A stretch of 64,000 bases of DNA from an uncultured Erythrobacter sp. (GTDB lineage Bacteria; Pseudomonadota; Alphaproteobacteria; Sphingomonadales; Sphingomonadaceae). Position 1 is the stretch's first letter. Each line of letters starts with the position of its first letter. The notes under the pieces are model-generated. The model saw only the letters and a program-made list of their open reading frames with translations, was not told the DNA's origin and searched no databases. The stretch lies in NCBI GenBank assembly GCA_913055155.1, contig CAJXJR010000009.1:1-64000 (forward strand). The letters run 5' to 3'. Made by a program: the position numbers and the translations under genes. Positions 1 to 9,936 of this stretch are shown piece by piece.

Positions 1-111
1 TCCAGCGAAGCCTTCGGCGAAAGCATGCCCCGCGTGCCGACCGCCGACGGCGTGCGCGAGCTGCAGAACCGCCGCGTGGAAATCACCTACGGCCCCGGTT
101 CAGGCAACTAA
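1..111 (+). CDS. C-terminal fragment of an OmpA-family outer-membrane protein
   Basis: Only the last 36 codons lie in the window; the frame is open from base 1 and stops with TAA at 109-111. The tail carries GVRELQNRRVEITYG, which matches the NRRVEI ending of the peptidoglycan-binding OmpA/MotB C-terminal domain. In that family the domain sits in the periplasm and anchors the outer membrane to the cell wall. The N-terminal part (beta-barrel, lipoprotein or other) cannot be seen, so the exact type is unknown. A strong terminator follows 46 bases downstream. Confidence 0.75.
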   Translation, partial: SSEAFGESMPRVPTADGVRELQNRRVEITYGPGSGN

Positions 112-157
112 TCGGGCGCTCGGGCAACTAAGCCCTACCCGACCACGGGAAACGAAG

Positions 158-187
158 GGGCCGGGGGAGCAATCCCCCGGCCCTTTT
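158..187 (+). terminator. Rho-independent terminator after the OmpA-family gene
   Basis: An 11-bp perfect GC-rich stem (158-168 with 173-183) closed by a GCAA tetraloop is followed by TTTT. It lies between the OmpA-family gene and the convergent dnaE gene. The T-run is on the plus strand, so it mainly serves the rightward transcript. Confidence 0.85.
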
Positions 188-246
188 GCTTCGTCGGTAC
201 GGCAAGGAGAACCGTGGCCCTTGCGGGCGCAGTTCATCGGAGAAAA

Positions 247-3200
247 TCAGGCGACGAGGCGCAGGTGGCCGACGCCGCGGATGGGCGTGATCGAGACGTT
301 GGAGAGCCCCGGAATGGCGGCGAACCTGTCCACCATGTCTCCGCCCAGCTTGAAATCGCTGCCCAGCAGCATTTTCGGATCGCGTTCCTCGCCCATGCGC
401 AGGTGCAGCACCACCTCGCCATGCCCGGCCCGGCCGATCTCCAGCATCTGCGCCAAGGCCACGATGGCTTCGGCCTGGTGCACATCGGCGGACAGTTGCA
501 TCTTGGCGGTGCTTTTCACTTCCGCCAGCGGACGCGCGCCGCGCACGGTAACGCGGGGTGGATCGTCGGGATTGGGCGAATCCAGTTCGACGTTCAGCAG
601 CACGCAGGTGCCCTCCTGCGCCCACTGCACGAAGCTGTCGACCAGGCTTTCCTCGAAGCAGGCTGCACTGAACTGGCCCGAACTGTCGGAGAAATCGGCA
701 CGGATGAATTCCGCCCCGCGCTTCGTCCGGCCCTTGTTCACGCTTTCCACCATGGCGGCCATAACCGCCGGCGCCCTGCCGCCATCGACCCCGCTTTCCA
801 TCAGGGAAGCATAGCTGCGCGCGCCGTTGGCAGAGGCGATCTCGCGGAATTCCTGCACCGGGTGCGCGGCGAAGTAGAAGCCGAAAACGTCCTTCTCGAC
901 CGCCATCTGTTCGGAACGTGACCAGGCTGGCGCATCGACAAGCCGCAGCTCCGGCGTCGCTTCGTCCTCCCCACCGAACAGGCCGCCCTGCCCGCTGCTG
1001 CGTTCGCGGTTGGCGGCATCGGTGACGGCCAGCAGCATGTCGGCATTGGCCAGAACCTTGGCGCGGTTGGGCTCGAACGCATCGAAAGCGCCCGCGCTGG
1101 CCAGCCCTTCCAGCTGCTTGCGGTTCATCGATCCGGCCGGCAGGCGCTGGAAAATGTCCTCCAGGTTCTCGAACGGCCCGTGCGCCTCACGCTCGGCCAC
1201 GACCATTTCCATCGCCTTTTCGCCCACATTGCGAATACCCGCCAAGGCATACCGCACGGCATGCCCAGTGTCGGTTGCCTCCACCGCGAACTCGGCCTCG
1301 CTCTTGCTGATATCCGGGCCCAGCAGCGCCACCTCGTTGCGCCGCAGGTCGTCCACGAACACCGCCAGCTTTTCCGATTGGTGCATGTCGAAACACATGG
1401 AGGCGGCGTAGAATTCCTCCGGGTAGTGCGCCTTGAGCCAGGCGGTCTGGTAGCTGAGCAGCGCATAGGCAGCAGCGTGCGACTTGTTGAATCCGTAGCC
1501 GGCGAACTTGTCGATCACGTCGAACAGGCGGTTGGCTTCCGCTTCCTCGATGCCGCTGACTTCCAGGCACCCTTCGGCAAAGCGGGCGCGCTGCTTGTCC
1601 ATTTCCGCCTGGTTCTTCTTGCCCATCGCGCGGCGCAGCAGGTCGGCATCGCCCAGCGAATAACCCGCCAGGATCTGCGCGGCCTGCATCACCTGTTCCT
1701 GGTAGACGAAGATGCCGTAGGTCTCTTCCAGGATGCCCGCCAGCTTGGGGTGCGGGTAGACGATCTCTTCCTCGCCCGCCTTGCGCTTGCCGAAGCTGGG
1801 GATGTTGTCCATCGGGCCCGGTCGGTAGAGCGAGACGAGCGCGATGATATCCTCGAACTTGGTCGGCTTCACCGCCGTCAGCGTGCGCCGCATGCCTTCG
1901 GATTCCAGCTGGAACACGCCCACCGTGTCACCGCGCTTGAGCAGGTCGAACACGCCGGGATCGTCCCACGGCAGGGTATCGAGATCGATCTCGATGTTCC
2001 GCCGCTTCAGCAGGTCCACCGCCTTGCGCAGCACCGAGAGGGTCTTCAGGCCGAGGAAGTCGAACTTCACCAGCCCCTGGTCCTCCACATGCTTCATGTC
2101 GAACTGCGTCACCGGCATGTCCGACCGCGGATCGCGGTACAGCGGCACCAGCTGGCTAAGCGGCCTGTCGCCGATCACCACGCCGGCTGCGTGGGTGGAC
2201 GAATTGCGCGGGAACCCTTCAAGTTGCATGGCAAGGTCGACCAGGCGCCTCACCTCGTTGTCGTTGTCGTACTCGCGCTTGAAATCGGCAGCGCCGTTCA
2301 GCGCGCGCGGCAGGGTCCACGGGTCGGTCGGGTGGTTGGGCACCATCTTGGTCAGCCGGTCCACCTGGCCATAGGGCATCTGCAGGATGCGGCCGGTATC
2401 GCGCAGCACGGCGCGCGCCTTCATCTTGCCGAAGGTGATGATCTGGGCGACCTTGTCCTTGCCATATCGTTCCTGCACGTAGCGGATCACTTCGCCGCGC
2501 CGCGTTTCGCAGAAGTCGATATCGAAGTCGGGCATGGAAACGCGTTCGGGGTTCAGGAAACGCTCGAACAGCAGGCCCAGCCTGATCGGATCGAGATCGG
2601 TAATGGTGAGCGCCCAGGCGACCAGCGAACCAGCGCCCGAACCGCGCCCCGGCCCCACCGGGATGCCTTGCGCCTTGGCCCACTTGATGAAGTCGGCAAC
2701 GATCAGGAAGTAGCCGGGAAAGCCCATCCGCTTGATGATGCCGATCTCGTAGTCGAGCCGGTCGGTATAGGTCTTCAGTTCCTCGTCGGACAGCTCCTCG
2801 TACTGCTCCAGGCGCGCGGCGAGGCCACGGCGCGCGTCTTCCTCCAGCATGCGTTCCTCGCCTTCGATATCGCCTGCCAGGCTTGGCAGGATCGGCTTGC
2901 GACGTGGCGGTGCAAAAGCGCAGCGCTGGGCGATCACCAGCGTGTTGGCCGTCGCCTCGGGCAGGTCGGCGAACAGTTCCTCCATCATGCTGGCCGGCTT
3001 GACCCAGGCTTCCGGGTTGGAGGTCGGTCGATCGTCGCTGTCGATCTGGCTGGAATTGGCGATACACAGCATCGCGTCGTGCGCGCTGTGCATCCCCGGC
3101 TCTGCGAAATTGGCGGGGTTGGTGGCGACCAGCGGCAGGTTCTTGGCATAGGCAAGGTCCAGCAGGCCTTCCTCCGCAGCCTCTTCCACCGGGTTCCCGC

Positions 3201-3741
3201 GCCGCGCCAGTTCGATGTAGAGTCGACCGGGGAACAGGGCGGACATGCGATCGGCCAGGTCGTGCGCGCGGCGTTCCTTGCCATTTGCCAGCAAGCGGGT
3301 GATCGCCCCCTCGCTGGCGCCGGACAGGGCGATCAGCCCGTCCGTGTGCCCTTCGAAATCGGCCATGCCGACATGCGGCACGCGTTCCAGCGGGCGATCG
3401 AGGTGCGCACGGCTGACCAGGTGGCAGAGGTTGTTCCACCCGTCCTCGTCCTGCGCGAACAGCGGCAGGTGGTCCACGGTCTCGCCATCGTCGGCCAGCA
3501 CGCCCAGCAAGCTGCCGACGATCGGCTGCACGCCTTCGCCCACGCAGGCAGAGGCGAACATGCTGGAGCCATAGAGCCCGTTGCGGTCGCAAATGGCGAT
3601 GGCGGGAAAGCCCTGTTCCTTGGCCAGCTTGGCAATCGCCTTGGGATCGATCGCTCCTTCGAGCATCGAGTAGCTGGACAGCACGCGCAAGGGGACGAAG
3701 GGCGAAAATGGCATGGATCGAAGATGCGCTGGCTTGTTCAT
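247..3741 (-). CDS. dnaE: DNA polymerase III subunit alpha (replicative polymerase)
   Basis: Catalytic subunit of the replicative DNA polymerase. The predicted 1164 aa fit the DnaE1 class (about 1150-1180), not the shorter DnaE2/ImuC. The N-terminal PHP domain begins FVPLRVLSSYSMLEG. The polymerase core shows GPGRGSGAGSL, the catalytic aspartates in PDFDIDFCETRRGEV and the third in VKFDFLGLKTL. A tau/OB-type C-terminal region follows. The ATG at 3741 (MNKPAHLRSM) is chosen; a second ATG at 3714 is possible, and an upstream open stretch gives an unlikely longer N-terminus. In the PHP domain the usual His of HSxYSLLxG is Ser and the downstream D-H/D-T metal motif reads CDRNG, so PHP metal binding looks degenerate. 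The gene is transcribed alone leftwards. Family assignment is certain; the exact start is not. Confidence 0.97.
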   Translation of the reverse strand: MNKPAHLRSMPFSPFVPLRVLSSYSMLEGAIDPKAIAKLAKEQGFPAIAICDRNGLYGSSMFASACVGEGVQPIVGSLLGVLADDGETVDHLPLFAQDEDGWNNLCHLVSRAHLDRPLERVPHVGMADFEGHTDGLIALSGASEGAITRLLANGKERRAHDLADRMSALFPGRLYIELARRGNPVEEAAEEGLLDLAYAKNLPLVATNPANFAEPGMHSAHDAMLCIANSSQIDSDDRPTSNPEAWVKPASMMEELFADLPEATANTLVIAQRCAFAPPRRKPILPSLAGDIEGEERMLEEDARRGLAARLEQYEELSDEELKTYTDRLDYEIGIIKRMGFPGYFLIVADFIKWAKAQGIPVGPGRGSGAGSLVAWALTITDLDPIRLGLLFERFLNPERVSMPDFDIDFCETRRGEVIRYVQERYGKDKVAQIITFGKMKARAVLRDTGRILQMPYGQVDRLTKMVPNHPTDPWTLPRALNGAADFKREYDNDNEVRRLVDLAMQLEGFPRNSSTHAAGVVIGDRPLSQLVPLYRDPRSDMPVTQFDMKHVEDQGLVKFDFLGLKTLSVLRKAVDLLKRRNIEIDLDTLPWDDPGVFDLLKRGDTVGVFQLESEGMRRTLTAVKPTKFEDIIALVSLYRPGPMDNIPSFGKRKAGEEEIVYPHPKLAGILEETYGIFVYQEQVMQAAQILAGYSLGDADLLRRAMGKKNQAEMDKQRARFAEGCLEVSGIEEAEANRLFDVIDKFAGYGFNKSHAAAYALLSYQTAWLKAHYPEEFYAASMCFDMHQSEKLAVFVDDLRRNEVALLGPDISKSEAEFAVEATDTGHAVRYALAGIRNVGEKAMEMVVAEREAHGPFENLEDIFQRLPAGSMNRKQLEGLASAGAFDAFEPNRAKVLANADMLLAVTDAANRERSSGQGGLFGGEDEATPELRLVDAPAWSRSEQMAVEKDVFGFYFAAHPVQEFREIASANGARSYASLMESGVDGGRAPAVMAAMVESVNKGRTKRGAEFIRADFSDSSGQFSAACFEESLVDSFVQWAQEGTCVLLNVELDSPNPDDPPRVTVRGARPLAEVKSTAKMQLSADVHQAEAIVALAQMLEIGRAGHGEVVLHLRMGEERDPKMLLGSDFKLGGDMVDRFAAIPGLSNVSITPIRGVGHLRLVA

Positions 3742-3853
3742 GCGATCAAGCTGCGCCGCACCGCTGCTTGGGGAAAAGCGGGCGATTCTTGCCATGTGGC
3801 GCGAATCATGATGCACTGCATGAAGGAAGGTCCATCAATTCGGGGGAAGAAAA

Positions 3854-4624
3854 ATGGATAAACATGAACTTACGCCTGACGTTGCGGGAATCACAACGCG
3901 CGCCAAGGCCATTTTGATGAACCCGGCGGGCGAATGGCCGGTCATCGCGGCAGAACAGCAGACGCCCAAGGACGTGTTCATCAAATATGCCGTGCCGCTT
4001 GCAGCCATCGGTCCTGTCGCCACGATGATCGGCAGCCTGGTGTTCGGCTATGGCGCGTTCGGCGTCACCTATCGCCCGGGCATCATGACCGCGCTGGGTT
4101 CGGCCATTGTCAGCTACGTGTTGGCGCTGATCGGCCTGTGGGTCGTTTCGTGGGTGGCCAATTTCCTGTCTCCCAAGTTCGGCGGCAAGGATGACTTCGC
4201 TTCTGCCTTCAAGCTTGTCGCCTATTCGATGACGGCATCGTGGCTGGCGGGCATCTTCGGTCTGCTGCCGGCGCTCTCGTTCCTCTCCATCCTCGGGCTC
4301 TATGGCCTCTACCTGCTGTACAAGGGTGCAACGCCGGTGATGAACGTGCCGGAGGACAAGAGCGTGGTCTACACCATCGTGACCGTCGTGGTCGCGGCGG
4401 TAGTGTCCGTTGTCTTCGGCATGATCGCTGCGAGCCTTGTCGGCATCGGCGCGCTGACTTCAGGCGGCATTTCCGCAGCCAGTGGTGCCGCCGGCGGCGA
4501 CGATGTGACAATCGACTTCGGCGAATACGGCCGGATCGAAGGCGGGGAAGACGGCGCTGTGGCCACCTTCCGCAACGAAGACGGCGAGGAAGTGACCATC
4601 ACGGTCGACAAGCCTTCCGAGTAA
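3854..4624 (+). CDS. Yip1-family inner-membrane protein
   Basis: A 256-aa protein with five or so hydrophobic segments between about residues 45 and 200 (for example around VPLAAIGPVATMIG, ALGSAIVSYVLALIG, LLPALSFLSILGLYGLYLL and VYTIVTVVVAAVVSVVFG), then an acidic soluble tail of about 50 residues. The N-terminal motif AKAILMNPAGEWPVIAAE is typical of bacterial Yip1/DUF1282-type proteins, whose function is not established. ATG at 3854 is preceded by GGGGGAAG. It is divergent from dnaE (112 bases between starts) and convergent with the next gene, only 6 bases apart. Confidence 0.75.
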   Translation: MDKHELTPDVAGITTRAKAILMNPAGEWPVIAAEQQTPKDVFIKYAVPLAAIGPVATMIGSLVFGYGAFGVTYRPGIMTALGSAIVSYVLALIGLWVVSWVANFLSPKFGGKDDFASAFKLVAYSMTASWLAGIFGLLPALSFLSILGLYGLYLLYKGATPVMNVPEDKSVVYTIVTVVVAAVVSVVFGMIAASLVGIGALTSGGISAASGAAGGDDVTIDFGEYGRIEGGEDGAVATFRNEDGEEVTITVDKPSE

Positions 4625-4630
4625 CGACGC

Positions 4631-4969
4631 CTAGTCCTGCAGTTCCTCCCTCGCCGCGGCAATCTTGCGGCGCGTGTCGCGAATGGTCGACCAGGCGCCG
4701 TAGAGGATAAGCGCGGCGAGGAAGAGCCACACCCACAGCGGGATGTCCTGCCCGAATATCGCCAGGTAGAGATAGGCTGAGACGAAGAAGAACCCCGCCA
4801 ACATGGTTGGCACCACGGTGGACCGTCCTGCCCGCGCCCGCTTCACCAGCCAGGCGATAGAGGCGAAGAAGAACGGGATCGCGCCCACGTAGATGGCTGC
4901 GAACACATAAGGGTTCACGTTGTACTGGCCGCCAAGGGCAATGATCCAGTTGTTTGCGTCTTCCAGCAT
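4631..4969 (-). CDS. Small multi-pass membrane protein of unknown function
   Basis: A 112-aa protein with three predicted membrane helices (around VFAAIYVGAIPFFFASIAWLV, TVVPTMLAGFFFVSAYLYLAIF and LWVWLFLAALILYGAW) and a basic, charged C-terminal tail. I do not recognise the family. It lies just upstream (on the minus strand) of the end of the Yip1-like gene, in a convergent arrangement with no room for a terminator. Coding potential is supported by the clear hydrophobic periodicity. Confidence 0.65.
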   Translation of the reverse strand: MLEDANNWIIALGGQYNVNPYVFAAIYVGAIPFFFASIAWLVKRARAGRSTVVPTMLAGFFFVSAYLYLAIFGQDIPLWVWLFLAALILYGAWSTIRDTRRKIAAAREELQD

Positions 4970-5019
4970 GTAGCGCTCCCGTTATCTCTCTCCCGGATAC
5001 GCAGGAAAGCGCCGCTTGG

Positions 5020-5541
5020 TTACCCCGCCTTTGGACGATAGGTGAGGTCGAAGCTGTCGCTCCAGCTTTGCCCGTGGTCGCTGCTGGCCTGCCCGTACTG
5101 CCGCACGGAACCATCCTCGCCCAGCGTATAGGTCATACGGACAAGGCTGGGCTGGCCTTGCGCATCCAGCCCCCAGTATCCGGTCAGCACCATGGCGCCG
5201 TCTACCGGGCCGCCTTCGAAGAACACCCGTCCCGGCTGTGCGCCCACCCAAAGCTGGTTCCACGTGCCCGTCTGCGGGTCGAGCGTGGTCAGGCTGGCCC
5301 CGCCTCCGCCGCGCAGCGGCATCCACGTCTCGCGCACCGCGCAGCCATTGCTCACCTTCTCGATCCGGCTGGTGGCCACCTGCGTGTCGGTGCCGGTCTG
5401 GTAGACATCCCATTCGCCCAGCCAGAAATCGAAGGCAGCATATTCCTCCGCTGCACAAGGATTTGGCGGTGGCGGTGGCGCAGCAGGCGCTGCCTCCTGC
5501 GCAAGCGGTGCGAGGAGTGCGAGAGCGGCAAAGAAAGACAT
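5020..5541 (-). CDS. Secreted DUF1579-like protein
   Basis: A 173-aa protein. Residues 1-20 resemble a signal peptide and are followed by a Pro-rich spacer. The mature part starts with CAAEEYAAFDFWLGEWDVY, the FDFWxGxW motif common in DUF1579-like and other lipocalin-fold secreted proteins of alphaproteobacteria. Later parts (TWNQLWVG, GYWGLDAQGQPSLVRMTY) fit a beta-barrel. Ligand and function are unknown. ATG at 5541 has GGGGGA upstream. It may be co-transcribed with the 112-aa gene downstream. Confidence 0.7.
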   Translation of the reverse strand: MSFFAALALLAPLAQEAAPAAPPPPPNPCAAEEYAAFDFWLGEWDVYQTGTDTQVATSRIEKVSNGCAVRETWMPLRGGGGASLTTLDPQTGTWNQLWVGAQPGRVFFEGGPVDGAMVLTGYWGLDAQGQPSLVRMTYTLGEDGSVRQYGQASSDHGQSWSDSFDLTYRPKAG

Positions 5542-5601
5542 GTGTGTCCCCCGGTTATCGTCCCGCCCGGCAGGTTGGACGAGCGCGCCGGGGGATGCAA
5601 G

Positions 5602-5883
5602 TCACTCGCCGCGCGGAAAGTCCTCGCTTTCATAGAGCGCCGCGATTTCCGGATAGTCGAAGCGGCGGTCACCTGCTTTCTGGATGCAGTATTCTGCGCG
5701 CGAATCCTCCGGCAACAGCATGATGTGCTTGATGAGATCGGCAAAGGTGCCGTCGCGGATCGACTTGGCGCCGTCCAGCAAGCCGCGGCCATCGCCGACG
5801 TGGTGCAGGAATGCCCGATCGTCCCAGTCGATGCCGGGACCGCCGCTGCTTTCGCCTTTGTAGGTGCTGGGATGGTCGGTCAT
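5602..5883 (-). CDS. Conserved hypothetical small soluble protein
   Basis: A 93-aa acidic protein without signal peptide or membrane segment. No recognised domain. ATG at 5883 is preceded by AAGGAGAG at good spacing. It sits 52 bases downstream of lolD on the same strand, so it may be the last gene of the lolC-lolD transcript. Confidence 0.6.
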   Translation of the reverse strand: MTDHPSTYKGESSGGPGIDWDDRAFLHHVGDGRGLLDGAKSIRDGTFADLIKHIMLLPEDSRAEYCIQKAGDRRFDYPEIAALYESEDFPRGE

Positions 5884-5935
5884 GGGGATTACTCTCCTTG
5901 TTCTGATAAAACGCTACTGGCGCCCCGTGGTTTCC

Positions 5936-6616
5936 CTAGGCGATCTGCCCTTCGTGCAGGCGAACCACCCGATCCATGCGTGCGGCAAGCCGCTCGTTAT
6001 GCGTGGCGACCAGCGCCGCGCTGCCCTGCCCGCGCACCAGTTCCAGGAACTGGCCCAGAACGCGGTCGGCAGTCTTTTCATCAAGGTTGCCGGTGGGTTC
6101 ATCCGCCAGCACCAGTTGCGGACGATTGGCCAGCGCACGGGCCACCGCCACGCGCTGCTGCTCCCCGCCCGAAAGCTGGCTGGGGCGGTGGTCGAGCCGG
6201 TGTTCCAGCCCCAGCGCGCTGAGCAATTCCTCGGCCCGCGCTTCGGCATCCTTGCGCTTCACGCCCAGCAACAGCTGCGGCAGCACTACGTTCTCGCGGG
6301 CGGTGAAATCGGGCAGCAGGTGATGTAACTGGTAGACGAAGCCCAGGTGTTCGCGCCGCAAGGTGGTGCGACCGCCCGAATCGAGCGTGCTGGCATCCTG
6401 GCCCGCCAGCTCGATCTGCCCGGAAAAGCCCCCTTCCAGCAAGCCGACCGCCTGCAACATGGTCGACTTGCCCGAGCCGGACGGCCCCAGCAGCGCCACG
6501 ATCTCTCCCGGTGCGATTTCCAGGTTCACGCCGCGCAGCACGTCGATGCGCACGTCGCCCTGCTCGAAACTGCGCTCAAGGTTGCGCAGCGCGATGACGG
6601 GGGCGGGATTACTCAT
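5936..6616 (-). CDS. lolD: Lipoprotein-releasing ABC transporter ATP-binding protein
   Basis: ATPase of the inner-membrane Lol complex, which releases outer-membrane lipoproteins to the periplasmic carrier LolA. The 226 aa match the family (about 225-235). Visible motifs are Walker [11 protein letters not shown]-loop [18 protein letters not shown], signature [16 protein letters not shown] and Walker [19 protein letters not shown] at 6616 overlaps the end of lolC by 8 bases (ATGAGTAA), so the pair is translationally coupled. An upstream extension in the same frame lies wholly inside lolC and is rejected as the start. Confidence 0.95.
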   Translation of the reverse strand: MSNPAPVIALRNLERSFEQGDVRIDVLRGVNLEIAPGEIVALLGPSGSGKSTMLQAVGLLEGGFSGQIELAGQDASTLDSGGRTTLRREHLGFVYQLHHLLPDFTARENVVLPQLLLGVKRKDAEARAEELLSALGLEHRLDHRPSQLSGGEQQRVAVARALANRPQLVLADEPTGNLDEKTADRVLGQFLELVRGQGSAALVATHNERLAARMDRVVRLHEGQIA

Positions 6617-7850
6617 AGCGCAGCACCTCCACCGGATCGGTGTTGGACGCCCGGTAGGCGGGGTAGAGCGTGGCAAGGAACGCCAGGCCCATCGCAGCCC
6701 CGGCAATCGCCAGCACTTCGACAGGGTCGGTGCGGGCGGGCAGTTCGGTCAGGAAGCGGACCGAAGGGTCCCACAGTTCCACGCCGAAAGCCGTGCTGAT
6801 CCCTTCCACGATCGGTTGGCGGAAGAACAGCACCACGAGCCCCAGCAGCACGCCCGCGCCGGTGCCGATCACCCCGACGATGGAGCCGGTGGTAACAAAG
6901 ATCTTCAGCAAGGATCGCCGCGTCGCGCCCATGGTGCTCATGATAGCAATATCGCGCGTCTTCGATCGCACCAGCATCACCAGCGAAGACAGGATGTTGA
7001 AGGCCGCCACCAGCACGATGATGCCCAGCGCAAAGGCCATGGCGACGCGTTCCACCTGCAAGGCCTCGAACAGGCTGGCGTTCATCTGCTGCCAGTTGGT
7101 AACGACGGCACGGCCCGAAAGCCATTCCTCCACCGGGGCCAGGATCTCGTCCACGCGGTCGGCATCCTGGGTCTGCACTTCGATCATGCCGATGGCATCG
7201 CCCGTCATGAGCAGGGTCTGCGCCTGCGGAATGGGCATGACCACGAACCGCTCGTCGAAGTCGTAGAGACCAACCTCGAACACGGCGGTAACCGTGTATC
7301 CGACCTGTCGCGGCACAGTGCCGAATGGCGTCGGCCGGCCCTGCGGATTGATGATGGTGATCGTATCACCCATGCGAATGCCAAGGTTCTGCTGCAGGCG
7401 CGACCCGATGGCGACATTGCGCGCACCCGGCTGCAGCGTGGACAGGTCGCCGATCAGCACGTTTTCCTGCATCCGCTCGATATCCTCGGGCGTGTTGCCG
7501 CGCACGAAGATGCCCTCTGCCCGCCCGTTGTAGGTGGCCAGCAAGGGCTGCTCGATCAGCGGCGATGCGCGAGTGACGCCGGGCGTGCTGCGCACTTCCT
7601 CCAGGATGTCCTCCCAGTTCTCCAGCCGCCCGCCATAGGCCTGGATCACCGCGTGGCCGTTCAGCCCAGTAATGCGATCGAGCAGTTCGGCACGAAAGCC
7701 GTTCATCACGCTCATCACGATCACCAGCATGGCGACCGACAGCATGACCACGGTGATGGAAATGCCCGCCACCAGCGCAATCACCGCCTCGCTGCGCCCC
7801 GGCAGCATGTATCGCTTGGCGATGGTCCATTCGAAGGGGGAGAGGATCAC
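6609..7850 (-). CDS. lolC: Lipoprotein-releasing ABC transporter permease (LolC/LolE type)
   Basis: Membrane subunit of the lipoprotein-sorting Lol complex. It has an N-terminal helix (around [32 protein letters not shown]), a large periplasmic MacB-like domain, and three C-terminal helices ending with the FtsX-type fold. The family motif [14 protein letters not shown] begins right after a GTG codon at 7850, giving 413 aa, the usual length; this start is preferred over a TTG at 7916, although no strong ribosome-binding site is visible for either. Many alphaproteobacteria have one LolC/E homologue that acts as a homodimer; only one is seen here. It is coupled to lolD downstream. Confidence 0.9.
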   Translation of the reverse strand: MILSPFEWTIAKRYMLPGRSEAVIALVAGISITVVMLSVAMLVIVMSVMNGFRAELLDRITGLNGHAVIQAYGGRLENWEDILEEVRSTPGVTRASPLIEQPLLATYNGRAEGIFVRGNTPEDIERMQENVLIGDLSTLQPGARNVAIGSRLQQNLGIRMGDTITIINPQGRPTPFGTVPRQVGYTVTAVFEVGLYDFDERFVVMPIPQAQTLLMTGDAIGMIEVQTQDADRVDEILAPVEEWLSGRAVVTNWQQMNASLFEALQVERVAMAFALGIIVLVAAFNILSSLVMLVRSKTRDIAIMSTMGATRRSLLKIFVTTGSIVGVIGTGAGVLLGLVVLFFRQPIVEGISTAFGVELWDPSVRFLTELPARTDPVEVLAIAGAAMGLAFLATLYPAYRASNTDPVEVLRYE

Positions 7851-8032
7851 GTTGCGGACTGAAGCCTTGTTTGCAGGTTTGCCAAGCCGTTTAGGCAGGC
7901 GTGGTAAGGCAGGCAAGCTGAACCCGCGACAACTCCACGGCTGCGCGCCTTACGGGCTAATGTGGAGCACATGGAGCACTGTCCTGGAGCGAAAAGCCCT
8001 GGGGCCTGAAAAGCGCGGAATTGTGCGGTGGT

Positions 8033-8076
8033 GAGGGGGCAAATGCGCATGCCGGGGCATGTCGCAGTTCCCCCTC
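8033..8076. repeat. 44-base near-perfect inverted repeat
   Basis: The arms GAGGGGG (8033-8039) and CCCCCTC (8070-8076) enclose a continuing stem: AA/TT, TGCG/CGCA and CATGCC/GGCATG around a GG centre, interrupted by two single mismatched positions. It lies 22 bases beyond the stop of the DUF885 gene. There is no T-run on either strand, so it is not a standard terminator. It could be an mRNA 3' stabilising stem or a protein-binding palindrome. Confidence 0.7.
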
Positions 8077-8098
8077 CTGTAGGAAACCGCGCCCTTCG

Positions 8099-9874
8099 CT
8101 ACTCGGCCAATTCCGCCGCGATCCACGCATCCACGTGCGCTTCCAGCACGTCGAGCGGGACGGAGCCGTTTTCCAGCACCGTATCGTGGAACGCGCGCAG
8201 GTCGAAGTCCTCGCCCAGCGCCGCTTCCGCGCGGGCACGCAGTTCGCGGATCTTCAGTTCGCCCAGCTTGTAGGCCAGTGCCTGGCCCGGCCAGGTGATG
8301 TAGCGGTTGATCTCGGCATTGATGTTGCCTTCGGACAGCGCGGTGTTCTCCAGCATGTAGTCGACTGCCTGCTGACGCGTCCAGCCAAGGGCATGAATGC
8401 CGGTGTCGACTACCAGGCGATTGGCGCGCCACATCTCGTATGACAGGCGGCCCATCTGCTTGGCGGGCGTATCGTACAGGCCCATCTCGATGCCCAGCCG
8501 TTCGGAATAGAGCCCCCAGCCCTCCACGAACACGGTGAAGAAAGTGCCGTTGGCGCGTAGCGGGTGGATATCCAGTTCCTGCTGCAAGGCGATCTGGTGA
8601 TGGTGGCCAGGCACCGCCTCGTGCACGCCCAGCGCGGGCAGTTCCCACAGCGGGCGCTGGTCCAGCTCGGTCAGGTTCAGGCGATAGATGCCCGGTTGCC
8701 CGGTGGCGATGGAGCCGCTTTCGTAATATGCGGTGGTGTTGCCCGGCGCATTGGCGGCAGGGATCGGCTGCACGGTATAGGGCAGGCGCGGCAGGCGCCC
8801 GAACAGGCGCGGCATCCACCCGTCGATCTCCTTCGCCAGCGCGGCGGTGTACTGCAGGTAGCTTTCCTCGTCGGTGGGATAGTACTGCGGATCGGTGCGC
8901 AGGTGCTCGATAAAGGCCTCGCGGCTGTCGAAGCCCGCTTCCGCCGCCACTTCCTCCATTTCGGCACGGATGCGGGCAACTTCGGACAGGCCCAGGTCGT
9001 GCACTTCCTGCGGGGTCATGTCAGTGGTGGTGAAGCTGCGTACGCGGTAGGCGTAGTAATCCTGCCCGCCCGGCGTCTGGCCGATACCGGGAGAGGCGTC
9101 GGCGCGGCAATTGGGGGCATAGTCCTCGGTGTAGTATTCCAGGAACTCGCCCAACCCTTCGAAGGCACCTTCGCTGATAGCCGTGCGGGCGCGGACTTGC
9201 AGGCCTTCCCAGTCGCTTGTCGAAATGGCTGCAGGCCGCGTTTCGAAGGCTTGCCACCACACCGAATCCTCCGGGGTCTCGGCAATCAGCCCGGCTATGG
9301 AGTTCTCGTAGCCCTCCATCGGCTCGCACGGCTGGGTCAGCCCAAGTTCGATTCCCTGGCGATTACGCTCGATAAACTGCTGGATATATTCGGGAAAGGC
9401 CTCCAGTCGCCCAAGATAGCTTTCGTAATCCGCCACGGTGAACAGCGGCGAGGAATAGGGCAGCCCGGAAATCGCCTGCTGCGGCCCGCCGCGATTGGTG
9501 AAGGTGATGTAGCGCGTCTGGGCAAAGGTGCTGGCTTCCAGCGTATCGCGGAAATCGCGCGCCATCAGCGCATAGTCGATCTGCAGGTTTTCAGGCAGCG
9601 CGTCCTCGTCGATGGCATCCACCCGCGCAAGGAGGGCACGCGTTTCCTCCAGCCGCTGCTCGTACCCTCCCAGCGAGGGATCGCCCAGTTGCCCGTCCCC
9701 GCGCCGGTCGCCCAGGTCGGTGGCAAGGCGCGGAGAATTGTCGAGCGTCCACTGCCACACGTCCTCACGAAGCTCGGTGAAATCGTCCTCCGCATCGGCA
9801 AGGGCAGGCTGCGGCAAGGCAATGGCCAGCGCCAGAGAAAGCACAGGGGCGGATGCGGCAAGAAGGCGGTTCAT
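8099..9874 (-). CDS. Secreted DUF885-family protein (putative metallohydrolase)
   Basis: A 591-aa protein with a signal peptide (residues 1-26, ending PALA-DA). The rest is a DUF885 domain, recognised from its length, the helical repeat pattern and the histidine motif [18 protein letters not shown] near residue 413, which resembles an HExxxGH metal site. DUF885 proteins are often found in several copies per genome in this order and are annotated as putative peptidases; the activity is not proven. ATG at 9874 follows GAGACC. It is a lone leftward gene after recG (62 bases from recG's stop) and a 44-base inverted repeat follows it. Confidence 0.9.
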   Translation of the reverse strand: MNRLLAASAPVLSLALAIALPQPALADAEDDFTELREDVWQWTLDNSPRLATDLGDRRGDGQLGDPSLGGYEQRLEETRALLARVDAIDEDALPENLQIDYALMARDFRDTLEASTFAQTRYITFTNRGGPQQAISGLPYSSPLFTVADYESYLGRLEAFPEYIQQFIERNRQGIELGLTQPCEPMEGYENSIAGLIAETPEDSVWWQAFETRPAAISTSDWEGLQVRARTAISEGAFEGLGEFLEYYTEDYAPNCRADASPGIGQTPGGQDYYAYRVRSFTTTDMTPQEVHDLGLSEVARIRAEMEEVAAEAGFDSREAFIEHLRTDPQYYPTDEESYLQYTAALAKEIDGWMPRLFGRLPRLPYTVQPIPAANAPGNTTAYYESGSIATGQPGIYRLNLTELDQRPLWELPALGVHEAVPGHHHQIALQQELDIHPLRANGTFFTVFVEGWGLYSERLGIEMGLYDTPAKQMGRLSYEMWRANRLVVDTGIHALGWTRQQAVDYMLENTALSEGNINAEINRYITWPGQALAYKLGELKIRELRARAEAALGEDFDLRAFHDTVLENGSVPLDVLEAHVDAWIAAELAE

Positions 9875-9936
9875 TGTGGGGAGGTCTCCTGCGGGAATCT
9901 GGTTGCGCGGGAGACTAGGCGGTTCGTGCCGGAAGT

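Noticed and set aside
247-3741. dnaE as an error-prone DnaE2/ImuC
   Set aside because: Length of 1164 aa and the polymerase motifs fit DnaE1, and no imuA/imuB genes are next to it.
1180-3861. A long open frame opposite dnaE (and similar ones opposite secA at 22062-25229 and addA at 30165-32237)
   Set aside because: They are mirror frames of a high-GC gene: rich in His, Arg, Gln and Ala, with no recognisable motif, and the opposite strand carries the full conserved enzyme.
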